The translations under genes were made by a program, and so were the position numbers. A stretch of 64,000 bases of DNA from the NCBI GenBank assembly GCA_947629985.1, contig CANRFV010000002.1:62001-126000 (forward strand). Reading direction: 5' to 3'. Below the pieces are notes generated by a model that worked only from the letters and a program-made list of their open reading frames with translations, had not been told where the DNA came from and did no database searches. This stretch comes from an uncultured Clostridia bacterium (GTDB taxonomy: Bacteria; Bacillota; Clostridia; Christensenellales; CAG-314). Of this stretch, positions 9,129 to 19,400 are shown piece by piece; within the stretch, counting starts at the first letter, position 1, and every line of letters begins with the position of its first letter.

Positions 9129-11513
9129 TTACAATATTGTATTTTCGTCGATAAGCCCCGTACCGCGGTCATACTCGCTCTCGCCGAGAATATATACAAT
9201 TCTGTCAAACAGTTCAAGTATTGTCGCCGCACCACGTTCGACCAGAGAATTCAATTTTGCCTTGCCTACGGATATCACATACGGCCCCGCGTCTTTTAGC
9301 AGGCAATTGACGAACACAAGGTCTTTTGCGGCTCTTTCCGAACAAAGATCGCATATAATTTTACGCGCACTATCGTTGTACGGAACGATGACGGCGTAAG
9401 AGTCGTCATCTATTACGCGATAAAGTTTACCTGCGGTTCCAAAAGCCTGATCGAGAAGTTGAGTTTGCTTGCCCAAGCGATATTGCTCGGTTGACTTCCC
9501 ACAATTGTTACCCGACAGCAGATCGTAAAGCCACACATCCACACCATCTGCATTTTCCGGATAAAGCGTTTCGTTGCGTCCATCCGTTGCCAAACGATAA
9601 TACTCACGATAATAACTGTTTATCAACTGCGTGTCTGTCGAATCGAAACTTTCAACCCCGGCAATTGCCAGATCGTACGCGCGACGCGCCCGTTTGATAT
9701 CCGCAAGCGCCCCCAACTTTTCGTCTTTAAGCCGAACAACATAAACTTGCTTTGTCGTGTCAAACTCTCCGTTTCGGTTACACCTACCCGCCGCTTGGGC
9801 AATATTGTCTATTCCGGCGGCAAGTCTTATTACACATTCGAAAGAAACATCCACACCCGCTTCTATAACTTGCGTCGACACGCATACCAGTCGTTCATTG
9901 CCCAACAAAATGCGTTTCAGCACTTCCCCGCGGTGGGCTTTACACATCGCCGCCGACAAATGGACGACAGCAAACGGCTTGTCGGCGTTTCTTCCGCTTG
10001 CAGAGAGCATTCGGAACAATTGTGCCGCTTCTCTCTTGGTGTTGCAAATAAGCAGTAGTCTCGACGCGTCGTTCATAACGGAAATTGCGAACGAGCAAAG
10101 TTCTTCGTAGGTCATTTCCTCGTTTTTGGTATTAATGCGACAACGAGAAAAGACGGCACGTTCTTCTTCTCTAAGCACAACTATATCATTACAAGCAACC
10201 GACACAGCAAGATCCGGACTTGTCGGCAATGTCGCCGTACACAGCAACACTGTTGCACCCGCCACGCGCGTCAAAAAATTGATAGCCGCATTAAACATTG
10301 TTATAGACCTTACAGGCAATGCTTGCACTTCGTCGATAATAATTACCGATTGTGCCAAAGCATTCATACGCCTAACAGAAGACCCGCGCGAAGAAAAAAG
10401 TGTTTCCAAAAAGCGCACCATAGATGTTGCCACAACGGGGCTGGACCAATTTTCGGCAACCAATCTTCTTGCTGTGGCTTCGTTTTCACCGAGAGACCTT
10501 TCGTCGAAATCGGACGTATGCTCGAGCACAAGTCCGTCTTTTCCTACAAGTTTTCTGATTGTTGCAACATTTTGGTCGAGAATAGTCAGCAATGGCGCAA
10601 CATAAAATATCCTGCGTTTGCCATAAGTTCTTGCATGCGTAAGGGCAAATCTCATTGATGCTATGGTCTTACCCGCACCACATGGCAAGTTAAGCCCATA
10701 TACACCGCTTGGAAAAATCCCCGCATCCGCCGTTCGACGAGATATTGCGCTCCGCACTTGGTTTATACCCCCTTTGGCGTTTGCTTCAAGTGCGGCAACG
10801 GCTTGTTCGCAATTTGCCGCCATCTCGTCAATGGGTGCCGGTGAAAAAATTTTCGTCTCGCCGGAACAAAAATCGGCGGAATCGCGTCTGTCGGCATCCA
10901 CCAGGGCAGATAACACGAGCCGAGCAAGCATGCCGATGTAAAATTTTTGTTCTGCACGAGCATAGGATATTACCGCTTTGTCTGCTGACGTGGGCGTTAT
11001 GCGCATTTTTTTAACAACCGATTCAAATTGCTCGTTTGCGTTACGTATCAGTGCGTCGGTGGGCAGCGGAATTTCGTTGAAAAACGTGTGCACCGTCGCG
11101 GAAACGTCCTGTTCCGCTGCCAATCTGTTGAAGAGTTTTACGTTGCCAAACGGATCGATGCAGTCAAATACGCCGTGATGTGCACCGACAACGTATTCGC
11201 ACAGTTCGGCAAGAAAACCGTTAAGTCGAACTTGACAGTCATTGTTTTCCGCAAGAGATGAAATGTAACACATACCGGCGGTAGAGTGAACCACGCTGCC
11301 CCGTTCCACAATCTCACCACGCGCAACTTTTTCAATGTATGTTTGAAATTCAGGCTTAGCCTTGCCGAGATCATGCACCAATCCGACAAACTTCCCGATT
11401 GCATCCAATCCCACCGACGCAAGATTTTCGCCGCAAAGTCGCGATACGTTTTCCGAATGTTCACGCAAAGTTTGTTTTCGTCCCGATGTTGCGTCAAACC
11501 GCGCAATTAACAT
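9129..11513 (-). CDS. cas3: Cas3 HD nuclease-helicase
   Basis: HD motif (HSENVSRLCGENLASVGLD...VGLVHDLGKAKPEFQTYI), Walker A LPCGAGKT, DEVQ box; likely start MLIARFDATSG. Confidence 0.95.
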   Translation of the reverse strand: MLIARFDATSGRKQTLREHSENVSRLCGENLASVGLDAIGKFVGLVHDLGKAKPEFQTYIEKVARGEIVERGSVVHSTAGMCYISSLAENNDCQVRLNGFLAELCEYVVGAHHGVFDCIDPFGNVKLFNRLAAEQDVSATVHTFFNEIPLPTDALIRNANEQFESVVKKMRITPTSADKAVISYARAEQKFYIGMLARLVLSALVDADRRDSADFCSGETKIFSPAPIDEMAANCEQAVAALEANAKGGINQVRSAISRRTADAGIFPSGVYGLNLPCGAGKTIASMRFALTHARTYGKRRIFYVAPLLTILDQNVATIRKLVGKDGLVLEHTSDFDERSLGENEATARRLVAENWSSPVVATSMVRFLETLFSSRGSSVRRMNALAQSVIIIDEVQALPVRSITMFNAAINFLTRVAGATVLLCTATLPTSPDLAVSVACNDIVVLREEERAVFSRCRINTKNEEMTYEELCSFAISVMNDASRLLLICNTKREAAQLFRMLSASGRNADKPFAVVHLSAAMCKAHRGEVLKRILLGNERLVCVSTQVIEAGVDVSFECVIRLAAGIDNIAQAAGRCNRNGEFDTTKQVYVVRLKDEKLGALADIKRARRAYDLAIAGVESFDSTDTQLINSYYREYYRLATDGRNETLYPENADGVDVWLYDLLSGNNCGKSTEQYRLGKQTQLLDQAFGTAGKLYRVIDDDSYAVIVPYNDSARKIICDLCSERAAKDLVFVNCLLKDAGPYVISVGKAKLNSLVERGAATILELFDRIVYILGESEYDRGTGLIDENTIL

Positions 11514-11885
11514 AACCCCACCCCTGTAAATAAAATACACAAGCGATCATTCCGCCGCAGTTGCCAAGCGACGGCAAAACGACACAATCGCGCACATTTT
11601 GTTTTCCGTCTTTCCTTAAATACGATAAAATTTTACAAATATTTACGACAAAAGTCAATACACATTAAACAAAAAAATATACAACCCAAAAATAGATTGG
11701 CAAAAAGAAAGCACGCGTTGTGCTCCATTTCATTGCTGTTTACGTATATTTGATGGATATAAAAAATAAAAGGGCGCGGCAGCCCATGCAAAAAAAACAG
11801 AAATGTGATTAACCACATATTTATGACATCACCGATTGACTGTTTGCAATAATAAAACAATGCCGCTCTATGAGCGAGATGTAAA

Positions 11886-12194
11886 CTAATCAACGCTAAG
11901 CAACATTATTTTTTGCGCAAATGCGCCGTTTTGGCGCGCTTTTTGCTTGCGTATACTGTCAAAACGCTGCAGCGAACACTTTTTTGCACGCAAAATTGCG
12001 CGAATAACTTCCGCGATGTCAGCCAATTCTTCCACCGCGCCCGACTGCAAATATTCGCCCACTTCTTCGCCGAGTTTTGCGTCGAGTGCAGACAGGTATT
12101 CGGCGTCGTTCAGCGCGCGAGTAGCGCATTTTTTGCCGCTGTTGGTTATTATTTGCGGAATGTTGTCTCTTACCAATTTGTTGTATGTTTTCAT
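11886..12194 (-). CDS. MazG-like / phosphoribosyl-ATP pyrophosphohydrolase-like house-cleaning protein
   Basis: MKTYNKLVRDNIPQIITNSGKKC...KLGEEVGEYLQSGAVEELADIAEVIRAIL: YNKLVRDxIP and EExxE/ELxDxxEV motifs. Confidence 0.85.
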   Translation of the reverse strand: MKTYNKLVRDNIPQIITNSGKKCATRALNDAEYLSALDAKLGEEVGEYLQSGAVEELADIAEVIRAILRAKKCSLQRFDSIRKQKARQNGAFAQKIMLLSVD

Positions 12195-12269
12195 AGGGAA
12201 TCTCCATGTTGTTTGCTTTATTTTACTACATTTACGGCGCTTTAACAAGCACAATCTGCCGTCTACTTG

Positions 12270-12298
12270 TTGACACTTTGCGTACGGATTGGTATAAT
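12270..12298 (+). promoter_or_regulatory. Consensus sigma70-type promoter upstream of tRNA-Ser repeat array
   Basis: TTGACA (12270-12275), 17-nt spacer, TATAAT (12293-12298). Confidence 0.85.
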
Positions 12299-12340
12299 GG
12301 TTAAGCATTGCAAATCCGCTTGCGACAAAACCGCTCGCGT

Positions 12341-13460
12341 TTGGTTGCGTGCGGAAACATAATTTTACAACTTAATATTTACGGAGGCGTATTTCGTCCT
12401 TTGGACGAAGGTTGCGCACAACAAGGGTCTCCCACGCCAATCCCACGATTGCGTGGGAAAAGGAGCAACCGACTGCAAGACAAGCCGCCGTACACATACG
12501 GTTGGCGCTTGCAAGGGAGTGTTGCGACGCGCGAGCGGAGCGGTCCTTAGCCGAGTCGCGTAGCGACGAACGCCGACCGCGGTTGTTACCTATCGCTTGG
12601 TTGCGTGCGGAAACATAATTTTACAACTTAATATTTACGGTGGCGTATTTCGTCCTTTGGACGAAGGTTGCGCACAACAAGGGTCCCCCGCGCCAATCGC
12701 ACGATTGCGTGGGAAAAGGAGCAACCGACTGCAAGACAAGCCGCCGTACATATACGGTTGGCGCTTGCAAGGGAGTGTTGCGACGCGCGAGCGAAGCGGT
12801 CCTCAGCCGAGTCGTGTAGCGACGAACGCCGACCGCGATTGTTACTTGTCGCTTGGTTGCGTGCGGAAACATAATTTTACAACTTAATATTTACGGAGGC
12901 GTATTTCGTCCTTTGGACGAAGGTTGCGCACAACAAGGGTCCCCCGCGCCAATCGCACGATTGCGTGGGAAAAGGAGCAACCGACTGCAAGACAAGCCGC
13001 CGTACATATACGGTTGGCGCTTGCAAGGGAGTGTTGCGACGCGCGAGCGAAGCGGTCCTCAGCCGAGTCGTGTAGCGACGAACGCCGACCGCGGTTGTTG
13101 CCCTATCGCTTGGTTGCGAGCAGAAAATGAATTTTACAACTTAATATTTACGGAGGCGTATTTCGTCCTTTGGACGAAGGTTGCGCCTTTGGCGCAAGCG
13201 AGCGAAGCGGTCCTTAGCCGAGTCGCATAGCGACGAACGCCGACCGCGGTTGTTGCCCTATCGCTTGGTTGCGAGCAGAAAATGAATTTTACAACTTAAT
13301 ATTTACGGAGGCGTATTTCGTCCTTTGGACGAAGGTTGCGCCTTTGGCGCAAACGAGCGAAGCGGTCCTTAGCCGAGACGCATAGCGGCGAACGCCGACC
13401 GCGATTCTTTCACATCGTTTGGTGGCGAACATAAACACAATTTTACAACTTAATATTTAC
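12341..13460 (+). repeat. Tandem array of split tRNA-Ser 5' fragments with palindromic inserts (units about 256,256,257,155,154 bp)
   Basis: Anchor TTGGT at 12341,12597,12853,13110,13265,13419; in each case the tRNA-Ser acceptor 5' strand (GGAGGCG; GGTGGCG in unit 2) follows 42 nt after the anchor; intact tRNA follows the last anchor. Confidence 0.9.
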
Positions 13461-13549
13461 GGAGGCGTATCGAAGCGGTCATAACGAGGCGGTCTTGAAA
13501 ACCGTTTGGGTGCAAGCCCACGGGGGTTCGAATCCCTCCGCCTCCGCCA
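13461..13549 (+). tRNA. tRNA-Ser (anticodon TGA), CCA encoded
   Basis: GGAGGCG/CGCCTCC acceptor, anticodon loop CTTGAAA, long variable arm, T-arm GGGGGTTCGAATCCCTC, G discriminator + CCA. Confidence 0.95.
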
Positions 13550-13581
13550 TCGGCGGCAACTGCGCTGTTTAGTTGCAACGG

Positions 13582-13610
13582 AAAGGAAGCACGGTCAAGT
13601 GCTTCCTTTT
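13582..13610 (+). terminator. Rho-independent terminator after tRNA-Ser
   Basis: AAAGGAAGCAC-ggtcaa-GTGCTTCCTTTT. Confidence 0.8.
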
Positions 13611-13711
13611 CCATTGCTGCCTTATGCTTGTTGCCTTGTCGCTGCAACGATGTGATGTCGAAATGATGTAGCGTTTCACTTCGTTCCGCTTACCCTGCGC
13701 TCCGCTTGGGA

Positions 13712-13732
13712 CGAATCCCTCCGCCTCCGCCA
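13712..13732 (+). repeat. Second copy of the tRNA-Ser 3' end (21 bp, identical to 13529-13549)
   Basis: CGAATCCCTCCGCCTCCGCCA at both places. Confidence 0.9.
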
Positions 13733-13736
13733 AAAC

Positions 13737-13779
13737 TAAACAATACGAACCTGACAGAAAATGTTGGGCTCGTATTGTT
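13737..13779 (+). terminator. Terminator-like hairpin following the duplicated tRNA-Ser 3' end
   Basis: AAACAATACGA...TCGTATTGTTTT. Confidence 0.7.
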
Positions 13780-13971
13780 TTATGCAAACGATTGGCTCGA
13801 AGAATAATTCAAATGGTATGCTTTTCGCACCACTTTATATATTTATGAATGCAACCGAAAACATTGGCAACGTACAGCACTACAATGCGAAAAATCTATA
13901 TTTTAACAAGAAAACGCTTGCTTTTATTCGAGATTTAGAATATAATATACTCATTAAATGCGAGGTGCTGT

Positions 13972-15039
13972 ATGTTGAGTTATATGTCGGCAAAAGAAGC
14001 GGCCGAAAAGTGGAATATTTCACAGCGACGCGTGGCAATTCTTTGCGGAGAAAACCGAATAGACGGTGCTATGATGGTGGGCAATATGTGGATTATCCCA
14101 AGCAACGCCGAAAAGCCTATCGACAAAAGAACAGTACGTTACGAAAGGGAACATCAAATCACGTTAAAGCCGTTTGTCAAGTGGGTTGGCGGCAAAGGAC
14201 AACTCATCGACGAACTTGAAAAAATGCTGCCTACAAACGGAGAAAAGATCTTGACAAAGTATTGCGAACCTATGGTCGGCGGCGGCGCACTTCTCTTCAA
14301 CGTATTGTCAAAGTATAATTTTGCCGAACTTTATATCAGCGACATTAACGCCGAACTCATCAATGCCTACAACGTGATTAAAAAGAATGTAGCGGAATTG
14401 ATTGCGCGTCTTCAAGAACTGCAAATGGTATTTTTACCAATGGACGAGAACGGCAGAAAGTTTTTCTACTATTCCGTCCGCGATAAATTTAATTCTGTTG
14501 CGCTGACAGACGAAACAGCAATCGAAAAGGCGTCTTACTTTATCTTTCTCAATAAAACTTGTTTTAATGGGCTGTATAGGGTAAACCGCAAAGGACAATT
14601 CAATGTCCCCATGGGCGCATACAAAAATCCGACTGTTTGCGATGAAGAAAATCTGTTGAATATCAACAAGGTTTTGCAAAACGTTACTATCGTTTGCGGC
14701 GACTATTCTTTATCAAAAGAGTTTATTGATGAAAATACTTTTGTGTATCTCGATCCGCCCTATCGTCCCATTTCCGAAACGTCCGCTTTCACTTCCTACA
14801 ATGCCGATGTTTTCGATGACAGCGAACAAATACGACTTTCTGAATTTATTGACGAAATAAACGCAACAGGCGCAAAAATTGTATTGAGCAACTCGGACCC
14901 GAAAAACGTAAATCCCAAAGATACTTTTTTTGATGACTTATACAAGTCATATAGTATCAGGCGCGTATCCGCTTGCCGAATGATAAACAGCAATGCCGAC
15001 AACCGAGGCAAAATAAATGAACTTATAATAAGTAACTAA
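13972..15039 (+). CDS. D12-class (Dam/DpnM-like) DNA adenine methyltransferase with N-terminal helix-turn-helix
   Basis: KPFVKWVGGKGQLIDEL, YCEPMVGGGALLFNVL, YISDINAELINAY, VYLDPPYRP; N-term SAKEAAEKWNISQRRVAILCGENRIDGAMMVGNMWIIP. Confidence 0.92.
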   Translation: MLSYMSAKEAAEKWNISQRRVAILCGENRIDGAMMVGNMWIIPSNAEKPIDKRTVRYEREHQITLKPFVKWVGGKGQLIDELEKMLPTNGEKILTKYCEPMVGGGALLFNVLSKYNFAELYISDINAELINAYNVIKKNVAELIARLQELQMVFLPMDENGRKFFYYSVRDKFNSVALTDETAIEKASYFIFLNKTCFNGLYRVNRKGQFNVPMGAYKNPTVCDEENLLNINKVLQNVTIVCGDYSLSKEFIDENTFVYLDPPYRPISETSAFTSYNADVFDDSEQIRLSEFIDEINATGAKIVLSNSDPKNVNPKDTFFDDLYKSYSIRRVSACRMINSNADNRGKINELIISN

Positions 15040-15052
15040 GGAGAGCAAAGTT

Positions 15053-15592
15053 ATGATAAAAAACGGAAAAGGCGGCGGGAATACCCGCACCGGACTTGTA
15101 TTTGAAGGCAAAGTCGATTTGGCAACGTTCTTGGGGCAACAACCGCACTATGCTGTTATGCGAGATAAAGTGATTTATGACGGGGAGTTGGTTGCAAGAG
15201 TTTTTAAGAAACATGCTTTTTACAATGTTTTTCTTAAAGAACTTGGCATAGATTGGAAACAATACATTTCAAAACCATTACTGCCCGATGACAGTATCTA
15301 TGTTCTTGCAAATAACGTTTTACATATTATCGAATGTAAGCACCAACAGGTTGCGGGCTCCGTAGATGAAAAATTGCAAACTTGCGATTTTAAGAAAAAA
15401 GAATATAAAAAACTTATGTCTCCTGCAAATATTGATGTGGAATATATTTATCTCTTGGACGAGTGGTTCCGAAACGAAAAATATAAGGACGTTTTGGACT
15501 ATATTCAGTCCGTTGGTTGCGATTACTATTTTGAATATATTCCTCTTGCGCGGCTTGGGCTACCCGTCCCGCCCGAATTGGTAACGGACTGA
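15053..15592 (+). CDS. Type II restriction endonuclease, PD-(D/E)XK-like
   Basis: GKGGGNTRTGLVFEGKVDL and VLHIIECKHQQVAGSVDEKLQTCDFKKKEY; lies between two methyltransferase genes. Confidence 0.72.
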   Translation: MIKNGKGGGNTRTGLVFEGKVDLATFLGQQPHYAVMRDKVIYDGELVARVFKKHAFYNVFLKELGIDWKQYISKPLLPDDSIYVLANNVLHIIECKHQQVAGSVDEKLQTCDFKKKEYKKLMSPANIDVEYIYLLDEWFRNEKYKDVLDYIQSVGCDYYFEYIPLARLGLPVPPELVTD

Positions 15593-15594
15593 CA

Positions 15595-16335
15595 ATGGCG
15601 AACAAGAAAATATCTTTACAACCCGAAAATTTTGAACTTGAAACCAACACGGTTTGGGCGTTTCCTAACCGCGGGAAGTGGGCGACACACGACGCAAAAT
15701 ATCGCGGTAATTGGTCGCCATATATCCCGCGCAATGTCATTTTGCGCTATTCGCAAGAAGGCGACATCGTGCTGGATCAATTCGTCGGCGGCGGTACGAC
15801 AGCTGTCGAAGCCAAACTGACGCACAGAAATTTTGTCGGCATTGATATAAATCCAAGCGCAATCGAACTGTCTCAAAAGAAATGCGAATTTGATTTTGAC
15901 ACGCAAGAGACCACTACGCTTACCGTCGGCGACGCACGCGCCTTGCCGTTAGGCGACAAAAGTGTAGACCTTATATGTACCCACCCACCGTATGCCGATA
16001 TAATTCATTACAGCGAAAATATCAAAGGCGATTTGTCTTTATTGCCCATGAAACCTTATTTGTTTGAAATGAGTAAGGTTGCGGAAGAGTGTTATAGAGT
16101 ATTGAAAAAAGATAAATTTTGCGCCATACTGATGGGCGACACACGGAAAAGGGGCATGGTTCAGCCACTTGCCTTTGAAACTATGCGAGTGTTTGAACTT
16201 GCCGGTTTTAAGATAAAAGAGATCATTATCAAAGAACAGCACCACTGCAAAGCAACAGGCTATTGGAAAACAAACAGCATCAAGTTTAATTTTTTGTTGC
16301 TTGCGCATGAGTATCTGTTTGTGTTTAAGAAATAA
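15595..16335 (+). CDS. Second DNA methyltransferase (N4C/N6A class)
   Basis: DQFVGGGTTAVEAKLTHRNFVGIDINPSAIELSQKK (SAM motif) and DLICTHPPYADIIHYS (TxPPY-type motif IV). Confidence 0.85.
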   Translation: MANKKISLQPENFELETNTVWAFPNRGKWATHDAKYRGNWSPYIPRNVILRYSQEGDIVLDQFVGGGTTAVEAKLTHRNFVGIDINPSAIELSQKKCEFDFDTQETTTLTVGDARALPLGDKSVDLICTHPPYADIIHYSENIKGDLSLLPMKPYLFEMSKVAEECYRVLKKDKFCAILMGDTRKRGMVQPLAFETMRVFELAGFKIKEIIIKEQHHCKATGYWKTNSIKFNFLLLAHEYLFVFKK

Positions 16336-16366
16336 TATTACTTGCCGCTTAGAAAGGACGAAACAC

Positions 16367-16407
16367 AATGCACCCGACGGATTGAACCGTCGGGTGCATT
16401 ATTTTTG
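16367..16407 (+). terminator. Strong rho-independent terminator of the R-M operon
   Basis: AATGCACCCGACGG-attgaa-CCGTCGGGTGCATT-ATTTTT (14-bp stem). Confidence 0.9.
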
Positions 16408-16499
16408 TTATTGATGACAGCGGCGTGTGTTCTCGCGTAGGGGCAGTGCGCAGCAAAGGTTGTCAAGAAAACGCGCGCATATATGTGTCGCAAGGCGGG

Positions 16500-19400
16500 T
16501 TATTGTTTAAGCGAAAGCATGTCGCCGTTGGTTTCCGTTTCGTCGGCAATCAATTCCAGCGCGCTTTCCAAACGCTCGGTAATGGCTTCGCCCATGCGGT
16601 TAAAGCCGAGATATTGCGTTATCAACTTGAACAAGCCCTGTTTTTCGGCGGAGATGTTTAGTTTAAGCAACTCTTTCAAGCCCAAAGCCAATTCGCCAAG
16701 GTCGATATACTTTATTTCGCGCGGTTCTTCGGCGCCGTCGGGCACGCGCAACATCGGAATTGCCCTGCCCCTGACGTAAATAAAGCCGTCCTTGCGCAAC
16801 AGACCGTATTTGCCGCAGCCGTGCATAACAACGTCAAATTGTTGCCTTACCGCGGTTGTAACTTTTTCTCTGCCGCCAAACATAAACACAATGCGTTTTA
16901 GCAGCCACTCTTCGGATATGGGCGCTTCGGCGCGCACTATTGCCACCACGGTTGAAAGAATGTCGTTGTTGCATTGCAACGCAACCGAACGGGCGTTTGC
17001 CGTTTTGTATTTGGCAAATTCAAAGCGCACAACTTCCGCCGCCTGTTCAAAACTGTTTGCTGCAACCGTTTCGTCGGCAAGGTCGGCAGGCGCGGGTGTG
17101 GGCGCGGGCGATGTGGTAGGCGCAGGCGCGCTGTCCAACGCCTTTTTTACCGCGGACAAAAGCCGTTCCTGTTCGGTGCGCTTGTTGCGGAACCAATCGG
17201 TAGACCAAATTCGGTAAAATTTCCACCCCATTCTCTCCAAAATGTCCTGACGCAGCCTGTCGCGGTCGCGCGCGGTTTTGGACGAATGGTACGACGCGCC
17301 GTCGCACTCTATTGCCAGCAGGTAGTCGGACGAATCGGGGCGTTTGAGAGCCATATCTATGCGGAAAGACGAACACCCAACCTGCGTATCGACGGAGTAG
17401 CCCTTGCCGCGCAAAAATTCGCACACTTCCATTTCGAATTCCGAATCGAACCGTTCAAACGGGTTTACGTTTACGCTGCGTTCCAGCGCGACGGAACCGT
17501 TTTCGGCGTAGTCCAGATATTCGCGCAGCAATCGTGCGCCTTCCGACTTGGTGCGCGTAAGATCGATGTCGTAATAATGTATGGACGACACAAGTTTGAC
17601 GTTAAGTTTGGCACGCGTTGCGGCAACGTTTAGCCGCCGTTCGCCGCCGCTGCGGTTTAGCGGACCGAAATTGAACAGCAATTTACCAAGCGAATCCTTG
17701 GCGTAAGCAACGCTGAAAATGATGGTGTCGCGCTCGTCGCCCTGCACTGTTTCGAGATTTTTTACAAAAAACGGCTCGGCGCGGTCTGTCGCGAAAAACT
17801 CTTCGAACTCGGCGTTTTGCCTGCGGCGGCGATCGACAATACGCTCGATCAAATTTTGCTGAGCAATGCTAAACGCCACAACGCCCAAACTGCGATTGGG
17901 ATATTGTACGATGTGTTCGAACACCAAATCGGCAATGCGTTCCGCTTCGGCGCGGTTGGTTTTGCTTTTTCGGTCGAATACGCCGTCTACGTAGATAAAA
18001 TCGACCCCATATCCCGTTTTTTCCGCTTTGGCAGACGGAAAAGTTACCAAATCGTTGTCGTAAAAATTCTTATTTGAAAAGGCAATCAACTGCTCGTAGC
18101 GGCTGCGATAGTGCCATTTGAGCCTGCGTTGCGCAAAGGTTGCGGAACACAAATCGAGAATGGACTCGTAATCGGTAACGTCTTCGGTTTCGTCGTCTTG
18201 GTCGGAATCGGGCGTAGAACCGAAAAAGTTGCTGGGCGGCATTTGTTTGGAGTCGCCCACCACAATCAACTGTTTGCCGCGGTAAATTGCGCCGACGGCG
18301 TCCTGCGGAAATATTTGCGACGCTTCGTCGAACACCACCACGTCAAATTGCATGTCCGAATCCAAATACGTGCTTACGCTAAGCGGCGACATCAAAAAGC
18401 ACGGTTTTAGCGTAAGCGCCAGGTCGCCCACATCGTGCAGCAGTTGCCGTATGCCCTTTTGTTTGCGCTTTTTTTCGTTTTCGCGTAACAAAACGGATAT
18501 TGCGCTGCCCTGCGCTATCATATCCAGATTGGGGCGCTCGGCGGAAAGTTTCGCCTTTATTTTTGCCTTGTTTATTTCAAAGTTAAGCGCGTCTTTTTGC
18601 TTGAAGCGCGCTATCAATTCGTCGTGCGGAACGCGCGCCAACTGCGTAAGTATGGGCGATTGATACAAAATGCGGTTTATCCACTGCTTGTAAAACGTCT
18701 TTTTGTACGATTGCACAATGTGGCTTACGGGCAGATCGAGCGCAATGGTAAGGTCGATGTAGCCGCGCAGCGAAAGTGTTTCCGCCCGGCGCAAAAGTTG
18801 CACGAAATCGCACCAATTTTCCAACTTGTCCGCGCTGTTTACGCACTCGGTAAACTTGTTTTTAAGCGCGTCCGTCAAGGCACCGCACACGTCGTACTCT
18901 TTGGCGCTGAAACTTGCGAGAATATTGCCGAGCGCGCCGCTGTGAGCGTTGAACAATTGCGAATATCTTGCCGCAAGTTGCCTGAAATTGCGCTTTAACT
19001 CGCCGTATTGATTGCGCGTAAACCCCGACAGCACCGCTATGCCGCCGAATTGACCCAGCATTTGGCGCGCCGCATTCAGTTCCGTCAACAGTTTGTCGAA
19101 ATCTGTATGTATTCCGTCGTAGCCGTCGGCAAGCGTCGTTTGCAAAACGGGCTGTTTGTCGCCAAACTCTCGCTCGCCAAGGCGTATGTTTTTAAGCAGT
19201 TCCGTTGCGTAAACCGCCGCGGAATACTTGGGCTTTTTGCCGTTTTTTCTGCACAGCCGCAAATCGTTGATTATTTGGCGGTATTCCTTGCCGAACAGGC
19301 GCGCAAACCAACCGCGATATTGCTTGGTAAGTTTTTTGTAAAGCGTTTGCCCGTCCAAAGAGTAAACGTCCCCGTCGTATTCGGCGTCGAGTTTGGCTTT

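Noticed and set aside
12308-13230. Track ORFs with repeated LQLNIYGGVFRPLDEGCAQQG
   Set aside because: Produced by the tandem tRNA-Ser repeat units; reading frame persists only because units are near-identical, and no plausible RBS or domain was seen.
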